A stretch of DNA of 64,000 nt from DATBRC01 sp036560485 (GCA_036560485.1 DATBRC010000049.1:1-64000), one strand, 5' to 3'; shown: positions 25,368 to 35,650, counted from the stretch's first letter. Program-made: numbers and translations. The notes: generated from the sequence alone by a model not told the origin.

Positions 25368-28235
25368 ATGGCCAAACATTCCAATCCCCGATCCTCACCA
25401 CGACCATCGAAATCCGCCAGCGATCAAGATGAACCATTAAAAGAAGATATCCGCTTATTGGGCCGCTTGTTGGGTGAAGTGGTTCAGGAGCAAGAAGGCG
25501 AAGCGGTGTACCAGGTAGTGGAAAAGATACGCCAGACTGCAGTCCGCTTTCGTCGTGAAGCAGATGTGCAAGCTGCTGCCGAACTGGACAAAATGCTGAG
25601 AAAACTGACTCGCAACGAAACTATTTCCGTCGTGCGCTCATTTTCGTATTTTTCGCACCTTGCCAACATTGCAGAAGATCAGCATCACAATCGCCGGCGT
25701 CGCGCGCATTTGCTTTCAGGTGCAGAACCGCAACCGGGCAGCGTCGCTTATGCATTATCCAAACTGGGCAATGCAGGCGTTGCAGGTTCTGCCATCAAAA
25801 CTTTCTTTCATGATGCGCTGATCTCACCTGTCCTCACCGCACATCCGACAGAGGTTCAACGCAAAAGCACTCTGGACGCCGAGCATGAAATCGCGCGCCT
25901 ACTGGCAGAGCGCGATCAACCGTTGACCGCAAAAGAACGTGCTGCCAATACCGAACAACTGTACGCCCGTATTGCGACACTGTGGCAAACCCGCATGCTG
26001 CGTTACACCAAGCTCACGGTCGCAGACGAAATTGAAAACGCGCTGTCCTACTATCGCATCACGTTCTTGCGTGAGTTGCCTGGGCTCTATGACGATATCG
26101 AATCTGAAATCGCCACACAGCTACCTCCAAAAAAATCTCGCCAACAAGGTATCGAGATTCCGGCATTCGTACAAATGGGTAGTTGGATCGGCGGCGATCG
26201 TGACGGCAATCCGAACGTCAATGCGAGCACCATGCAACATGCACTGGCGCGCCAATCCACTACGATACTCGATTTCTATCTGGAAGAATCGCATGCGCTT
26301 GGCGCCGAACTTTCGATATCGACCTTGCTCGTCAATGTCGCTCCTGAGCTGCAAGCATTGGCCGACGCGTCACCCGATCATTCCGAACATCGGATGGATG
26401 AGCCTTATCGCCGTGCGCTGGTCGGCATTTACGCGCGCCTGGCTGCAACCGCACGCTCGCTTGGCGCGGCCAATATCTTGCGTCAGGAAGTGGCTCCCGC
26501 TGCGCCATACCCATCCGCGGCTGAATTCACAGCAGATCTGCAGGTCTTGGTAGATTCTCTCAAAGCACACCATAGTGCAACATTGATCAAGCCACGCTTG
26601 TCGACACTGAAACGCGCATCTGAAATTTTCGGTTTCCATCTTGCCACGCTCGATATGCGGCAAAGTTCCGATGTGCATGAACGGGTTCTATCTGAATTAT
26701 TTGCACGCGGCAAAGTACAGCAGCATTACGAAAAATTAAATGAAGAAGAAAAAGTAAAACTGTTGCTCAGTGAATTGGCACAACCGCGCCTGTTGTATTC
26801 ACCGTATGTGTCCTACTCGGATGAAACCAATTCAGAATTGATGGTTCTGCGTGTCGCGCGCGAAATCCGCAAGCGCTACGGTACACGCGCAATCCGCAAT
26901 TACATTATCTCGCACACCGAAACCGTGTCCGACTTGCTTGAAGTATTTGTGCTGCAACGGGAAGCCGGCTTGTTGCGCGCCGCCGGCAATGACGACAGTT
27001 CGCAACTCAATGCAGAACTTGATCTGATGGTGATTCCCTTGTTCGAGACCATTCCCGATCTGCGCTGTGCAGCGACCATCATGGAAAACCTGATGGCGCT
27101 ACCGCAGATCAAACATCTGATCGCCAAACAAGGTTATTTGCAGGAAGTGATGCTCGGTTATTCCGACTCCAACAAAGATGGCGGCTTCCTGACATCGAAC
27201 TGGGAATTGTATAAAGCGGAAACAAAGCTGGTTGAAATCTTCAACCGCGCCGGCGTCAAGCTACGCCTGTTTCACGGACGCGGCGGAACAGTCGGTAGAG
27301 GCGGTGGCCCAAGCTATGAAGCCATCCTGGCGCAACCGAGCGGCACGGTGAATGGACAAATCCGTTTAACGGAACAAGGGGAAATTATCGCATCGAAATT
27401 TTCCAACCCTGAGATCGGCCGCCTCAACCTCGAAATGCTGGTCGCCGCCACATTGGAAGCCAGCTTGATGCCGCAAACTGAAAATGGTGGACGCGCAAAG
27501 AAACTGTCCGAATTTGAAAGCGTGATGGAACAATTATCCGAGCGTGCTTATCATGCCTATCGCAATCTGGTGTATGAAACACCGGGTTTCACCGATTATT
27601 TTTTCTCGGCGACACCAATCGCTGAAATCGCCGAGCTGAATATCGGATCACGTCCGGCTTCGCGCAAATCCACACGCCGCATCGAAGACTTGCGAGCCAT
27701 TCCGTGGGGATTTTCATGGGGACAATGCCGCTTGCTGTTGCCGGGTTGGTATGGATTCGGCAGTGCCATTGCATCATGGCTGGATGAAGCAGGCGATGCC
27801 AAGATTAAAAATAAAAAAATTGCCACGTTGAGAGCGATGTTTAAAGAATGGCCATTCTTTGCAACGCTGTTATCCAATATGGACATGGTGCTGTCCAAGA
27901 CCGATCTGGCTGTCGCATCGCGCTATGCCGAACTGGTCGAGGACAAAAAACTGCGCAAATCGATCTTCAAACGCATCGTTGATGAACATGAACGTACCAC
28001 TGCATGTTTAGCCAATATCACAGGAGAAACTGAACGATTGGCAAATAACCCGTCGCTGGCACGCTCGATCAAGAATCGTTTTGCGTATCTCGATCCACTC
28101 AATCACTTGCAGGTGGAATTGATCAAACGGCATCGCACAGCGGTGGCTGCCGGACGCACAATCGATGAACGTGCGCGGCGCGGCATTCATCTGTCGATTA
28201 ACGGGATCGCAGCGGGATTACGCAATACCGGTTAG
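25368..28235 (+). CDS. ppc: phosphoenolpyruvate carboxylase
   Basis: 955 residues. It makes oxaloacetate from PEP and bicarbonate, an anaplerotic step. Key parts: SPVLTAHPTEVQRKS (catalytic His), GSWIGGDRDGNPNVNA, GYSDSNKDGGFLTSNWELY, LRLFHGRGGTVGRGGGPSY, TEQGEIIASKF, and the C-terminal end LSINGIAAGLRNTG. The N-terminal ~25 residues are Ser/Pro-rich and variable. It lies beside hemC, as in other Oxalobacteraceae and Burkholderiales. There is little ribosome-binding sequence before the ATG. Confidence 0.97.
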   Translation: MAKHSNPRSSPRPSKSASDQDEPLKEDIRLLGRLLGEVVQEQEGEAVYQVVEKIRQTAVRFRREADVQAAAELDKMLRKLTRNETISVVRSFSYFSHLANIAEDQHHNRRRRAHLLSGAEPQPGSVAYALSKLGNAGVAGSAIKTFFHDALISPVLTAHPTEVQRKSTLDAEHEIARLLAERDQPLTAKERAANTEQLYARIATLWQTRMLRYTKLTVADEIENALSYYRITFLRELPGLYDDIESEIATQLPPKKSRQQGIEIPAFVQMGSWIGGDRDGNPNVNASTMQHALARQSTTILDFYLEESHALGAELSISTLLVNVAPELQALADASPDHSEHRMDEPYRRALVGIYARLAATARSLGAANILRQEVAPAAPYPSAAEFTADLQVLVDSLKAHHSATLIKPRLSTLKRASEIFGFHLATLDMRQSSDVHERVLSELFARGKVQQHYEKLNEEEKVKLLLSELAQPRLLYSPYVSYSDETNSELMVLRVAREIRKRYGTRAIRNYIISHTETVSDLLEVFVLQREAGLLRAAGNDDSSQLNAELDLMVIPLFETIPDLRCAATIMENLMALPQIKHLIAKQGYLQEVMLGYSDSNKDGGFLTSNWELYKAETKLVEIFNRAGVKLRLFHGRGGTVGRGGGPSYEAILAQPSGTVNGQIRLTEQGEIIASKFSNPEIGRLNLEMLVAATLEASLMPQTENGGRAKKLSEFESVMEQLSERAYHAYRNLVYETPGFTDYFFSATPIAEIAELNIGSRPASRKSTRRIEDLRAIPWGFSWGQCRLLLPGWYGFGSAIASWLDEAGDAKIKNKKIATLRAMFKEWPFFATLLSNMDMVLSKTDLAVASRYAELVEDKKLRKSIFKRIVDEHERTTACLANITGETERLANNPSLARSIKNRFAYLDPLNHLQVELIKRHRTAVAAGRTIDERARRGIHLSINGIAAGLRNTG

Positions 28236-28275
28236 AACATCGCGCTGCCATGAACCAGAAAGATTGAAATCGATC

Positions 28276-28299
28276 GGGGCGATGTTCTTGCATCGCCCC
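28276..28299. terminator. hairpin between ppc and esterase genes
   Basis: Perfect 9-bp GC-rich stem GGGGCGATG/CATCGCCCC with a 6-nt loop, 40 nt after the ppc stop and before the convergent esterase gene. No long T-run, so only moderate support. Confidence 0.55.
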
Positions 28300-28317
28300 G
28301 CTTTGCTATTCCAGCTT

Positions 28318-30162
28318 TTACTCCACCGAGATTTTCTTCTGCGTCAAGGTCGCATCGAATATCAATTTCTTCGGCCAAGGTTCCCACTTCACGCCGAGCG
28401 ATGCATTGTTGGGATCGCCATTTTTGATGAACGCAGCGATGGTATCCATCATGGCTGCAGACAACGCTTCACGACCCGGCTTGTTGGCCGTGCTGTTGAT
28501 CGCATTGGAAAATACCGATGGGCCGAAGTTACCAAAAATGAACGGGGCATCGAATAGATGTGCCGCACCATAAACGTCATTCCACGGGGTCGGTTCCTGC
28601 GCCCAATTAAATTGTGAGTACCACACATTGGGTTGCTGCTTGAGCAAGGTCTCCATCACATTATTGCGGCTCGGACCAAAAAATATATTGGAAAAGAATG
28701 TTGTCCTTGCACTCCATCCGGTTGCCGGCGCATCGACCGGCAAATAGGCAGGATTAATAATGTCGGTTATATCCAGCGCTGAAGATAAGCCTACCTGATG
28801 CAGAATACTTGCCAAGTCATTTTGAGGAACAGCATCGAATGGAAAAAAGGCCAAGCCATTTGTGCTTGTTGCGGCCGTCTTCACAACGTCGCCATTAAAT
28901 GTCGCCATCATTTTGAATCGTGTCGCATCATCGACAATAAAGCCCGGTTTACCACCAAGCACCGGAGCCAATGCCAGGAACGGAGCAAACAGCTTTCCCT
29001 CTTCTGCTGTGTTGGTCACAAGGATCGGCACCTTACGGTAATTGCCTTCAGCAATCGCTGCAATCGGATCGACAGGAAGAACAGTGCCATCCGGAACCGG
29101 TCCTGAAATTCCCATCCCTTTCGGCGTCAGCTTGGTCAGCAATGTCGTCAAAATCACATTGGCATCTTTTGAACGCAAATAATTGGCGAGCTGCGCACTG
29201 GACTGTGTGGCGATATAGGCTTTGGCCGATTCGTTATCGGTCGCCTTGCCATCTTCGATCAGCAAAGTATTGAGCAATGCATTGCCCTGCGCTGCATAAA
29301 ATGGCGCCGGGAAAAGCGTAGGGAACATCCCTTTTGGCAAATTGGTAGAAAGCGAAATTCCGCCACTCATCGGAATGGCTTTGTGGATCAAGCCTTTGCT
29401 TAATGGTGATGTGAGCACAGCCCAGGTATTGATCGCGCCGGCCGACTGCCCCATCACGGTGACATTGTTCTTATCGCCGCCAAAGTTCGTAATGTTCTTG
29501 TTGATGAACTTGAGCGCCTGAATAATATCGAGCAACGCAAAATTGCCTGAATCGCTTGCGGCATCCGTGCCCGTCTTGAGTTGCGCGACATTCAAGAAAC
29601 CCATCAGACCGACACGATAATTTGCCGTGACGACGATTGCGTTCGCTCTTTTGGCAAGATGGGCACCGTTATAGACAGGGTCTGCAGTATACCCGGCATT
29701 ATTGCTGCCGCCATAGACAAACAAGACGACCGGCAGATTAGCGGTGTCGTTCGCTGGACGCCAAATATTGAGCGTCAAACAATCTTCGCTGCCAACCGGT
29801 GTATTAAGCGTCGTGCCTATGGTTGCATCATAAGTATTGTTCGCGCCAGGCCCGTAAATGCGGCCGTTTTGAATACACGCATTGCCGAACTCCTGAGTAA
29901 CGAGTGTGCCTTTCCATGGCTCCGGCTCAACCGGCGCCTTCCAGCGCAATGCGCCAATCGGCGGCTCCGCAAAGGGAATGCCTTCCCAAAAATATGTGCC
30001 CGATCCAGCCTTGTCATTGACGCCTTGTACCAAACCATAAGAGGTAGTCCGCACTTGAGGCGGTGTGCTCTCTTTGGCATCTGCATTTGTAACTGTACCT
30101 GCAGTTATGAACGCGCAAGTCAGCATCAATGACTGAATACGCCATGTTGTATTTTTTTGCAT
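28318..30162 (-). CDS. carboxylesterase type B family protein, secreted
   Basis: 614 residues. ATG at 30162 follows GGGGGAGGATC. Signal peptide ~1-29 (LMLTCAFITAGTVTNADA). The family start is TTSYGLVQGVND with FWEGIPFAEPPIGALRWKAP; EDCLTLNIWRPA is conserved; the nucleophile elbow is GQSAG; the catalytic His is likely in AAHLFDAPFIFGNFG. The usual HGGG/HGGGF oxyanion segment is replaced by VYGGSNNAG. Expected periplasmic or extracellular ester hydrolase; substrate unknown. It sits between ppc and algR, interrupting the conserved argH-algZ-algR-hemC order, and has ~300 bp of its own upstream sequence. This suggests later insertion. Confidence 0.9.
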   Translation of the reverse strand: MQKNTTWRIQSLMLTCAFITAGTVTNADAKESTPPQVRTTSYGLVQGVNDKAGSGTYFWEGIPFAEPPIGALRWKAPVEPEPWKGTLVTQEFGNACIQNGRIYGPGANNTYDATIGTTLNTPVGSEDCLTLNIWRPANDTANLPVVLFVYGGSNNAGYTADPVYNGAHLAKRANAIVVTANYRVGLMGFLNVAQLKTGTDAASDSGNFALLDIIQALKFINKNITNFGGDKNNVTVMGQSAGAINTWAVLTSPLSKGLIHKAIPMSGGISLSTNLPKGMFPTLFPAPFYAAQGNALLNTLLIEDGKATDNESAKAYIATQSSAQLANYLRSKDANVILTTLLTKLTPKGMGISGPVPDGTVLPVDPIAAIAEGNYRKVPILVTNTAEEGKLFAPFLALAPVLGGKPGFIVDDATRFKMMATFNGDVVKTAATSTNGLAFFPFDAVPQNDLASILHQVGLSSALDITDIINPAYLPVDAPATGWSARTTFFSNIFFGPSRNNVMETLLKQQPNVWYSQFNWAQEPTPWNDVYGAAHLFDAPFIFGNFGPSVFSNAINSTANKPGREALSAAMMDTIAAFIKNGDPNNASLGVKWEPWPKKLIFDATLTQKKISVE

Positions 30163-30460
30163 GATCCTCCCCCGACAATAATTATTTTTTATAGTGCATG
30201 TATGACAACTTGTGATGCAGACTTAAATCGAGGAGAAAGAGTGCCACAAAGAGAATATATGCGCCACATCAGAAATTTAAATTGAGGTTATATGACAACT
30301 TGGACTCTCTAAAGAGAGAGTAGAGAGGATTTTGAATGTGTCAGATATTCATTATCAAAGGCTTTGATTAATATCAAACGCAACAATTAGTGAAATATAA
30401 ATACAAGAAGACAACATCGATTAAAACAACCCGACAACTTGCTGCTGAGTTCACTCTGAT
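30163..30460. other. intergenic region upstream of the esterase gene
   Basis: 298 bases, AT-rich, without an open frame of note. TATGACAACTT occurs twice (about 30201 and 30292), a possible direct-repeat regulatory site. CTCTCTAAAGAGAGAG near 30305 is a short palindrome. No terminator is clear after algR. Confidence 0.4.
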
Positions 30461-31267
30461 TTAACGCACCAGCGCCTTCACTACAGACCACTGACGGCGT
30501 GAAATCGGCAAACGGTCATCCACATCGCGCAGGATGACTTGCCAAGTCTCTTGCGCCTTCTCCTGCGATTTATCTTGCTCGCTTTCTGCATCGATCGGAT
30601 GCACGGCGCGTTCCACACCGATGATCGCATTGCGCGCGACGAGCGCATTGCGATGCACGCGCAAGAACGTATCCGCCATTTCTTCTTCAATTGAATTCAG
30701 CGATTCTTCAATCAAATATTCACGCATCCTGGTACGCAGCGTCACATACTTGGCTTCTGCCTTCAGATACACCACATCAACGATCGGCACCAGCAATAAA
30801 CGGCCTCGCTCTTGCACAGAAAAATTCCTGCGCTTAGCCTGCAGTGCAACGCTTGCTGCTGTGACTGCTCCGGTCTGCGATTGCGCATGCGGACCCAGCT
30901 TGCTGGCGCGCCGGATTGCTTCGGCCAGCCGTGTCGACCGCACCGGTTTCAACAGATAATCGAGCGCATGCACTTCAAATGCCTTGATTGCATATTCATC
31001 GAATGCACTGACAAAGATGATCAGCGGTGCACCTGCAGGGTCTTTAGCTAAATGAGAGGCAAGCTCAAGACCTGTCATCCCCGGCATCTGCACATCCAGC
31101 AAAACAATATCGGGCTTGGTCGTGGCGATGCCGTCAAGTGCAGCTTGCGCCTGACCTGCCTCGCCTACTAATTGATGCGGGCATTCGGCAGCAATATCCG
31201 ACAGCAATGTCTTCATCCTGGCGCGTGCCGGTGCCTCATCATCGATAATATAAATACGCGGAGTCAT
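30461..31267 (-). CDS. algR: LytTR response regulator, AlgR-type
   Basis: 268 residues. Receiver domain ~1-120: IYIIDDEAPARARM, the phosphorylated Asp in VLLDVQMPGMTGLEL, and LDYLLKPVRSTRL. LytTR DNA-binding domain ~150-265: ERGRLLLVPIVDVVYLKAEAKYVTLR and FLRVHRNALVARNAIIGVER. The start overlaps the algZ stop by 4 nt. The name follows synteny: argH-algZ-algR-hemC-hemD is the well-known Pseudomonas arrangement, kept here except for the inserted esterase and ppc. Targets in this organism are unknown; alginate genes are not present in the window. Confidence 0.9.
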   Translation of the reverse strand: MTPRIYIIDDEAPARARMKTLLSDIAAECPHQLVGEAGQAQAALDGIATTKPDIVLLDVQMPGMTGLELASHLAKDPAGAPLIIFVSAFDEYAIKAFEVHALDYLLKPVRSTRLAEAIRRASKLGPHAQSQTGAVTAASVALQAKRRNFSVQERGRLLLVPIVDVVYLKAEAKYVTLRTRMREYLIEESLNSIEEEMADTFLRVHRNALVARNAIIGVERAVHPIDAESEQDKSQEKAQETWQVILRDVDDRLPISRRQWSVVKALVR

Positions 31268-32310
31268 TGCGTCACCTTCACATAAGGGAAACGTAACCGC
31301 ACCTCAAAAAATCCATTCGCCGCAGAGGTTGTCATCTGTGCCTCCACATCATACAAAAGTGCCAAGCGCTCGCGAATATTATTCAATGCCATGTGGTTAC
31401 CTTCGGATGCCGCATCGCCGCCGTAATAAGGATTGGTTATTGCAATTTCAATGCGATCCAATGTCCGGTCCAGCTTGATTTGAATAAGCGCCGGTTCCGC
31501 CGACGGCTCGATACCGTAGTGCACAGCGTTTTCCAGCAATGGTTGCAACAACAATGAAGGAATCTGCGCCTTGCGCAAAACAGAGTCGGTGACGTTGGTC
31601 GCCTCCCATTTCACTTGCAGACGCTCTCCCAGCCGCACCTTTTCAATCGACAAATATTGCCGGCATAAACGAATCTCCTGCTCCAGCGTTGTCATGTCGC
31701 GCGCATCGCGCATCAGTACACGGAACAAATCCGCCAAATCTTCCAGCGTCGTCTCTGCCCGCTTCGGCTCGGTACGGATCAACGACAACACTGCGTTCAG
31801 ACTATTGAATAAAAAATGGGGACGTATGCGCGCTTGCAGTGCTTGCAACCGCGCTTCTACCAACGCAGGCGAAAAAGCACGCGTACGCAACTCAAAGTAA
31901 TGCTGCAATGCGATACCAAACAGGCCGGCCGCCAGCATGCCGCCAATATTGGTCAAATGGGTGAAACTGTCCAGAAACCATGTATTCAATGACAGAAACC
32001 GAATGATCAACGATGTAACAACGGCAGGCACCAAAGCGCTCAGTAAACGCTGTGCCCACAACGGGATCGTTTTGACAATCTGCCGCACGCCGCATAGCGC
32101 AACCAGAGATGCCAGGCAGGACAGTTCGACCAGCATCGATGTTTCGACAAATTCCTGCAAACCAGCCTTGAAACCGGTCGTCCGCAGCAAAATCGCCATC
32201 AATACCACACCATTGACTGCCAGAAGGGTGCGAAACACCACCCCGATGTTGCAGCAATCGGGGATGACGATCTCGATCGGCACTTCGCTTGGCTCTGCGG
32301 TCAGGGGCAT
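31264..32310 (-). CDS. algZ: sensor histidine kinase, AlgZ/FimS type
   Basis: 348 residues. Four or so membrane segments in the first ~140 residues (e.g. TLLAVNGVVLMAILLRT, LSALVPAVVTSLIIRFLSL). His_kinase domain (PF06580): the phosphorylated His is in RPHFLFNSLNAVLSLI, then VRLGERLQVKWE and the ATP-binding part LLLQPLLENAVHYGIEP. No periplasmic sensor domain is seen. It is transcribed away from argH, with 91 bp between, and coupled to algR. Confidence 0.9.
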   Translation of the reverse strand: MPLTAEPSEVPIEIVIPDCCNIGVVFRTLLAVNGVVLMAILLRTTGFKAGLQEFVETSMLVELSCLASLVALCGVRQIVKTIPLWAQRLLSALVPAVVTSLIIRFLSLNTWFLDSFTHLTNIGGMLAAGLFGIALQHYFELRTRAFSPALVEARLQALQARIRPHFLFNSLNAVLSLIRTEPKRAETTLEDLADLFRVLMRDARDMTTLEQEIRLCRQYLSIEKVRLGERLQVKWEATNVTDSVLRKAQIPSLLLQPLLENAVHYGIEPSAEPALIQIKLDRTLDRIEIAITNPYYGGDAASEGNHMALNNIRERLALLYDVEAQMTTSAANGFFEVRLRFPYVKVTQ

Positions 32311-32401
32311 GTCATTGAATGATTGTTGTTATGGTACGGAGTATAAGCGGGCAGCTTGTTTTATAATCATATATTCATCAGGACATTGAACCACTCCCAA
32401 C

Positions 32402-33796
32402 ATGACAGCACAACTCTCTAAAAAAGGCGAAGCCTGGTCGGCGCGTTTTTCCGAACCGGTCTCCGATTTAGTCAAACGTTACACCGCTTCTGTCTTCTTC
32501 GACAAGCGTTTGGCGCAATTTGACATCGAAGGCTCGCTTGCACATGCCGAAATGCTAGCCGGCAGTGGCATCATCAGCAAGCAGGACTTGGCCGATATCC
32601 AGCGCGGCATGGCGCAAATCAAGGAAGAGATCGCCTCCGGCAAGTTTGAATGGCTGCTCGATCTGGAAGATGTCCACCTGAATATTGAAAAGCGCCTGAC
32701 CGAACTGGTTGGCGACGCCGGCAAGCGCCTGCACACTGGCCGCTCGCGCAATGACCAGGTCGCGACCGATATCCGCTTGTATGTGCGTGCCGCGATTGAC
32801 GATATCACTGCATTACTGCGCGAATTCCGTCTGTCCCTGCTCGATCTGGCAGAACAGCATGCGCATACCATCCTGCCCGGCTTTACCCATATGCAGGTGG
32901 CGCAACCTGTGACCTTCGGCCATCACATGCTGGCCTATGTCGAAATGTTCGGGCGCGATGCCGAACGCATGGCCGATTGCCGCAAACGCGTCAATCGTTT
33001 GCCGCTGGGCTCTGCTGCTTTGGCCGGCACCACGTTCCCGATCGATCGTGCACAAGTTGCGCAACTGTTGGGATTTGAAGACGTGTGCCATAACTCGCTC
33101 GACGCGGTATCGGATCGTGACTTTGCGATTGAATTTTGCGCAGCTGCTGCACTGATCATGACGCACATTTCGCGCATGTCGGAAGAGCTGGTGATCTGGA
33201 TGAGCCCGCGTGTCGGCTTCATCGATATCGCCGATCGCTTCTGCACCGGTTCATCCATCATGCCTCAAAAGAAAAATCCCGATGTGCCCGAACTGGCACG
33301 CGGCAAAACCGGCCGTGTCAACGGCCATTTAGTCGCATTGCTGACCCTGATGAAAGGTCAGCCATTGGCTTACAACAAGGATAATCAGGAAGACAAGGAA
33401 CCGCTGTTCGATACGGTCGATACCGTGACCGACACGTTGCGTATTTTTGCCGACATGGCACGCGGCATTACCGTCAAGGCCGATGCGATGCGTGCAGCAG
33501 CGCTGCAAGGTTATGCGACCGCAACCGACCTGGCTGATTACCTGGTGAAGAAGGGACTGCCGTTCCGCGATGCGCATGAAGCCGTCGCACGCGCGGTGCG
33601 CAAGTGTGTCGACAATCAATGTGATCTGGTCGACTTGACGCTAGATGAACTGCAAGAGTTCTCTGCGTTGATTGAGCTGGATGTTTTCAATGTATTGACA
33701 TTGGATGGCTCGATCGCTGCGCGTGATCATGTCGGCGGCACCGCGCCTGGCCAAGTGCTTGCTGCAATCAAGCGTGTACGCCAACAGCTTGCTTAA
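32402..33796 (+). CDS. argH: argininosuccinate lyase
   Basis: 464 residues, standard length. It splits argininosuccinate to arginine and fumarate, the last step of arginine synthesis. Motifs: FDIEGSLAHAEMLAGSGII, HLNIEKRLTELVGDAGKRLH, TGRSRNDQVATDIRLY, the fumarase-superfamily signature GSSIMPQKKNPDV (catalytic Ser), and KDNQEDKEPLFDTVDT. No other arg genes are nearby. Its place beside algZ is the conserved arrangement. Confidence 0.97.
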   Translation: MTAQLSKKGEAWSARFSEPVSDLVKRYTASVFFDKRLAQFDIEGSLAHAEMLAGSGIISKQDLADIQRGMAQIKEEIASGKFEWLLDLEDVHLNIEKRLTELVGDAGKRLHTGRSRNDQVATDIRLYVRAAIDDITALLREFRLSLLDLAEQHAHTILPGFTHMQVAQPVTFGHHMLAYVEMFGRDAERMADCRKRVNRLPLGSAALAGTTFPIDRAQVAQLLGFEDVCHNSLDAVSDRDFAIEFCAAAALIMTHISRMSEELVIWMSPRVGFIDIADRFCTGSSIMPQKKNPDVPELARGKTGRVNGHLVALLTLMKGQPLAYNKDNQEDKEPLFDTVDTVTDTLRIFADMARGITVKADAMRAAALQGYATATDLADYLVKKGLPFRDAHEAVARAVRKCVDNQCDLVDLTLDELQEFSALIELDVFNVLTLDGSIAARDHVGGTAPGQVLAAIKRVRQQLA

Positions 33797-33841
33797 CTTG
33801 ACAGTCGCCCGTGACGCACGAGTGACGATAACGCCTACCTT

Positions 33842-35650
33842 TCAGCTGACTGATTCTTTCAACATATCAACAGCTTTTTCGATACGGTTGCGCCCTAGAT
33901 CTTTTGCACTGTAAAGTGCTGAGTCGGCTCTGCATAACAGGTCACGCGGATTCTCGCATTTATTAAACTGCGCATACCCTCCGCTGACCGTAATGTGGTT
34001 TTGTTTGCCGTCAATGATAAACGGCTGTTCAGCCATGCTTAGTCGAATGCGTTCAGCAATTGCAGCAGCATCTGAAAGACTGCAGTGCGGCAGCAAGATG
34101 GCAAATTCTTCGCCGCCATACCGCGCCACAAAGTCCATATCTCTTACCGCTTTCACTATTCTTACCGCCACTTCCCGCAAGACTTCGTTGCCGGCGGGAT
34201 GGCCGTATGTATCGTTAAACAATTTGAAATGATCGATATCGACAAGAATGATAGAAAGATTGGCATCAGATGTTGACCTGGAATATTCGCTGGTTCGGCG
34301 CTTGAACTCTTCTTCAAAATTGCCGAAATTATTCAACCCGGTCAGATGGTCTTTTCGCGCAACCTGATCCAGCAGATTGATTTTGCTTTGCAGATCATGG
34401 TTCAGCGAATCGATCTCCGCATTCTGCTGTTCAACCATTGTATGAACCTGTGCGTTTCTGATCGCTGTGCTGATAAAGGAACTTAACAAATCAATCAGCG
34501 TCAATTCCGATTCCGAAAGAGGCAGCGGCTCACTCAAAGAGACGAGCCACATCACACCGATCGCTTCACCATTTAATCGGATAGGGAGAATAAGGAAAGT
34601 ACGCGGCGTCCTGCATAGTTCCAGTGCGCGCTTGTCTTTCTCAGACATCGGAAGATGCAGTACCTTCATGGTGTCATCTATCATAAATCGCAAATTGTTC
34701 GAAAAAATAAGAGGTGTTTGGCCGTCGCGAATATCCAGAGAGTATTTCACCGCAACGCGAAAAGGCTCCCATTCCGCATCAAGATGTTTGAATGGCTGGC
34801 TAAACGACGTGTGCACCATCGCAAGTTCCTTGCCGTCGGATAGCAAGATATTGGCCAGATCAAAATGGAAGCGCTGGATGAATTCCTTGCCTATCGATTC
34901 ATATACCTGGTCCACAGACGTGAGGCTATTCATTTCGGTGATATACCGGATAAATTGCTGAATTTCCGCAGACATTCCCTCTACTACTTGTCTTCGCTCG
35001 ACGGCCTGTTGATATTGCCAATGAATATGAATCTGCGGCGCGTACGTACTGCCGAGCAGCTCGATTGGTTCTGCCAACTGTGCGTCAAGTTCACTGCTTA
35101 GGCTAAATAGCGCTATCGTGCCAATCTGCTGTGTCGTTCCATCCTTGTGGTGCATGGCAAGTGGCACGACGAGCTTGCTGCGCATCTTCCAGCGTTCAAA
35201 GCGCATCCGAGTGGTCTCTGCGAAGTTCCCCAGATTTTCAGCACAGACACGTGCGGGTTTGCCGGTTTTGAACACTTGCGCATTCACGTCGTCTTGATCG
35301 ATTCGATACTGAAAACCTTGATATGTGTTTTCAATGTCAGAAAATTCCCTCGGCAAGCTCACATATTTCATTACTAACGTCGCGCCGGATTCTTGTGCCA
35401 GATGAACCACACATCCTTCAACCCCAGGAAAAGAAAACAGCAACTTCCCGAACGTTTCAAGAAGCTCGTCCAGATTTGTTGCCTTCCAAGATTTTTGTAA
35501 TTGATTGGCCGCTTCTAACGCCTTGTTTAGTCGGCTGCATTCTTCATTTTTTTTGTAGCAATATTGATTGGCATCTTCGAGTCGCTTCTCCAACTCGCCT
35601 ATTTCGGCGCGCAGTTGGATTGTTAAAGCGTTTTCATGAAGACTCGCCAC
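33842..35650 (-). CDS. GAF-domain diguanylate cyclase (GGDEF)
   Basis: 602 residues from a GTG at 35650, chosen because AAGGA lies 7 nt upstream; a TTG two codons earlier is too close to that site. An N-terminal coiled coil (~10-60) is followed by two GAF-like regions (~70-220 and ~240-400), a short coiled coil, and a GGDEF domain at ~430-595. The active site is RYGGEEFAILLPH and the product-inhibition I-site RDMD lies just upstream. KDHLTGLNNFGNF and DIDHFKLFNDTYGHPAGNEV are intact. It should make c-di-GMP in response to an unknown cytoplasmic ligand. No EAL domain is attached. Confidence 0.93.
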   Translation of the reverse strand: MASLHENALTIQLRAEIGELEKRLEDANQYCYKKNEECSRLNKALEAANQLQKSWKATNLDELLETFGKLLFSFPGVEGCVVHLAQESGATLVMKYVSLPREFSDIENTYQGFQYRIDQDDVNAQVFKTGKPARVCAENLGNFAETTRMRFERWKMRSKLVVPLAMHHKDGTTQQIGTIALFSLSSELDAQLAEPIELLGSTYAPQIHIHWQYQQAVERRQVVEGMSAEIQQFIRYITEMNSLTSVDQVYESIGKEFIQRFHFDLANILLSDGKELAMVHTSFSQPFKHLDAEWEPFRVAVKYSLDIRDGQTPLIFSNNLRFMIDDTMKVLHLPMSEKDKRALELCRTPRTFLILPIRLNGEAIGVMWLVSLSEPLPLSESELTLIDLLSSFISTAIRNAQVHTMVEQQNAEIDSLNHDLQSKINLLDQVARKDHLTGLNNFGNFEEEFKRRTSEYSRSTSDANLSIILVDIDHFKLFNDTYGHPAGNEVLREVAVRIVKAVRDMDFVARYGGEEFAILLPHCSLSDAAAIAERIRLSMAEQPFIIDGKQNHITVSGGYAQFNKCENPRDLLCRADSALYSAKDLGRNRIEKAVDMLKESVS

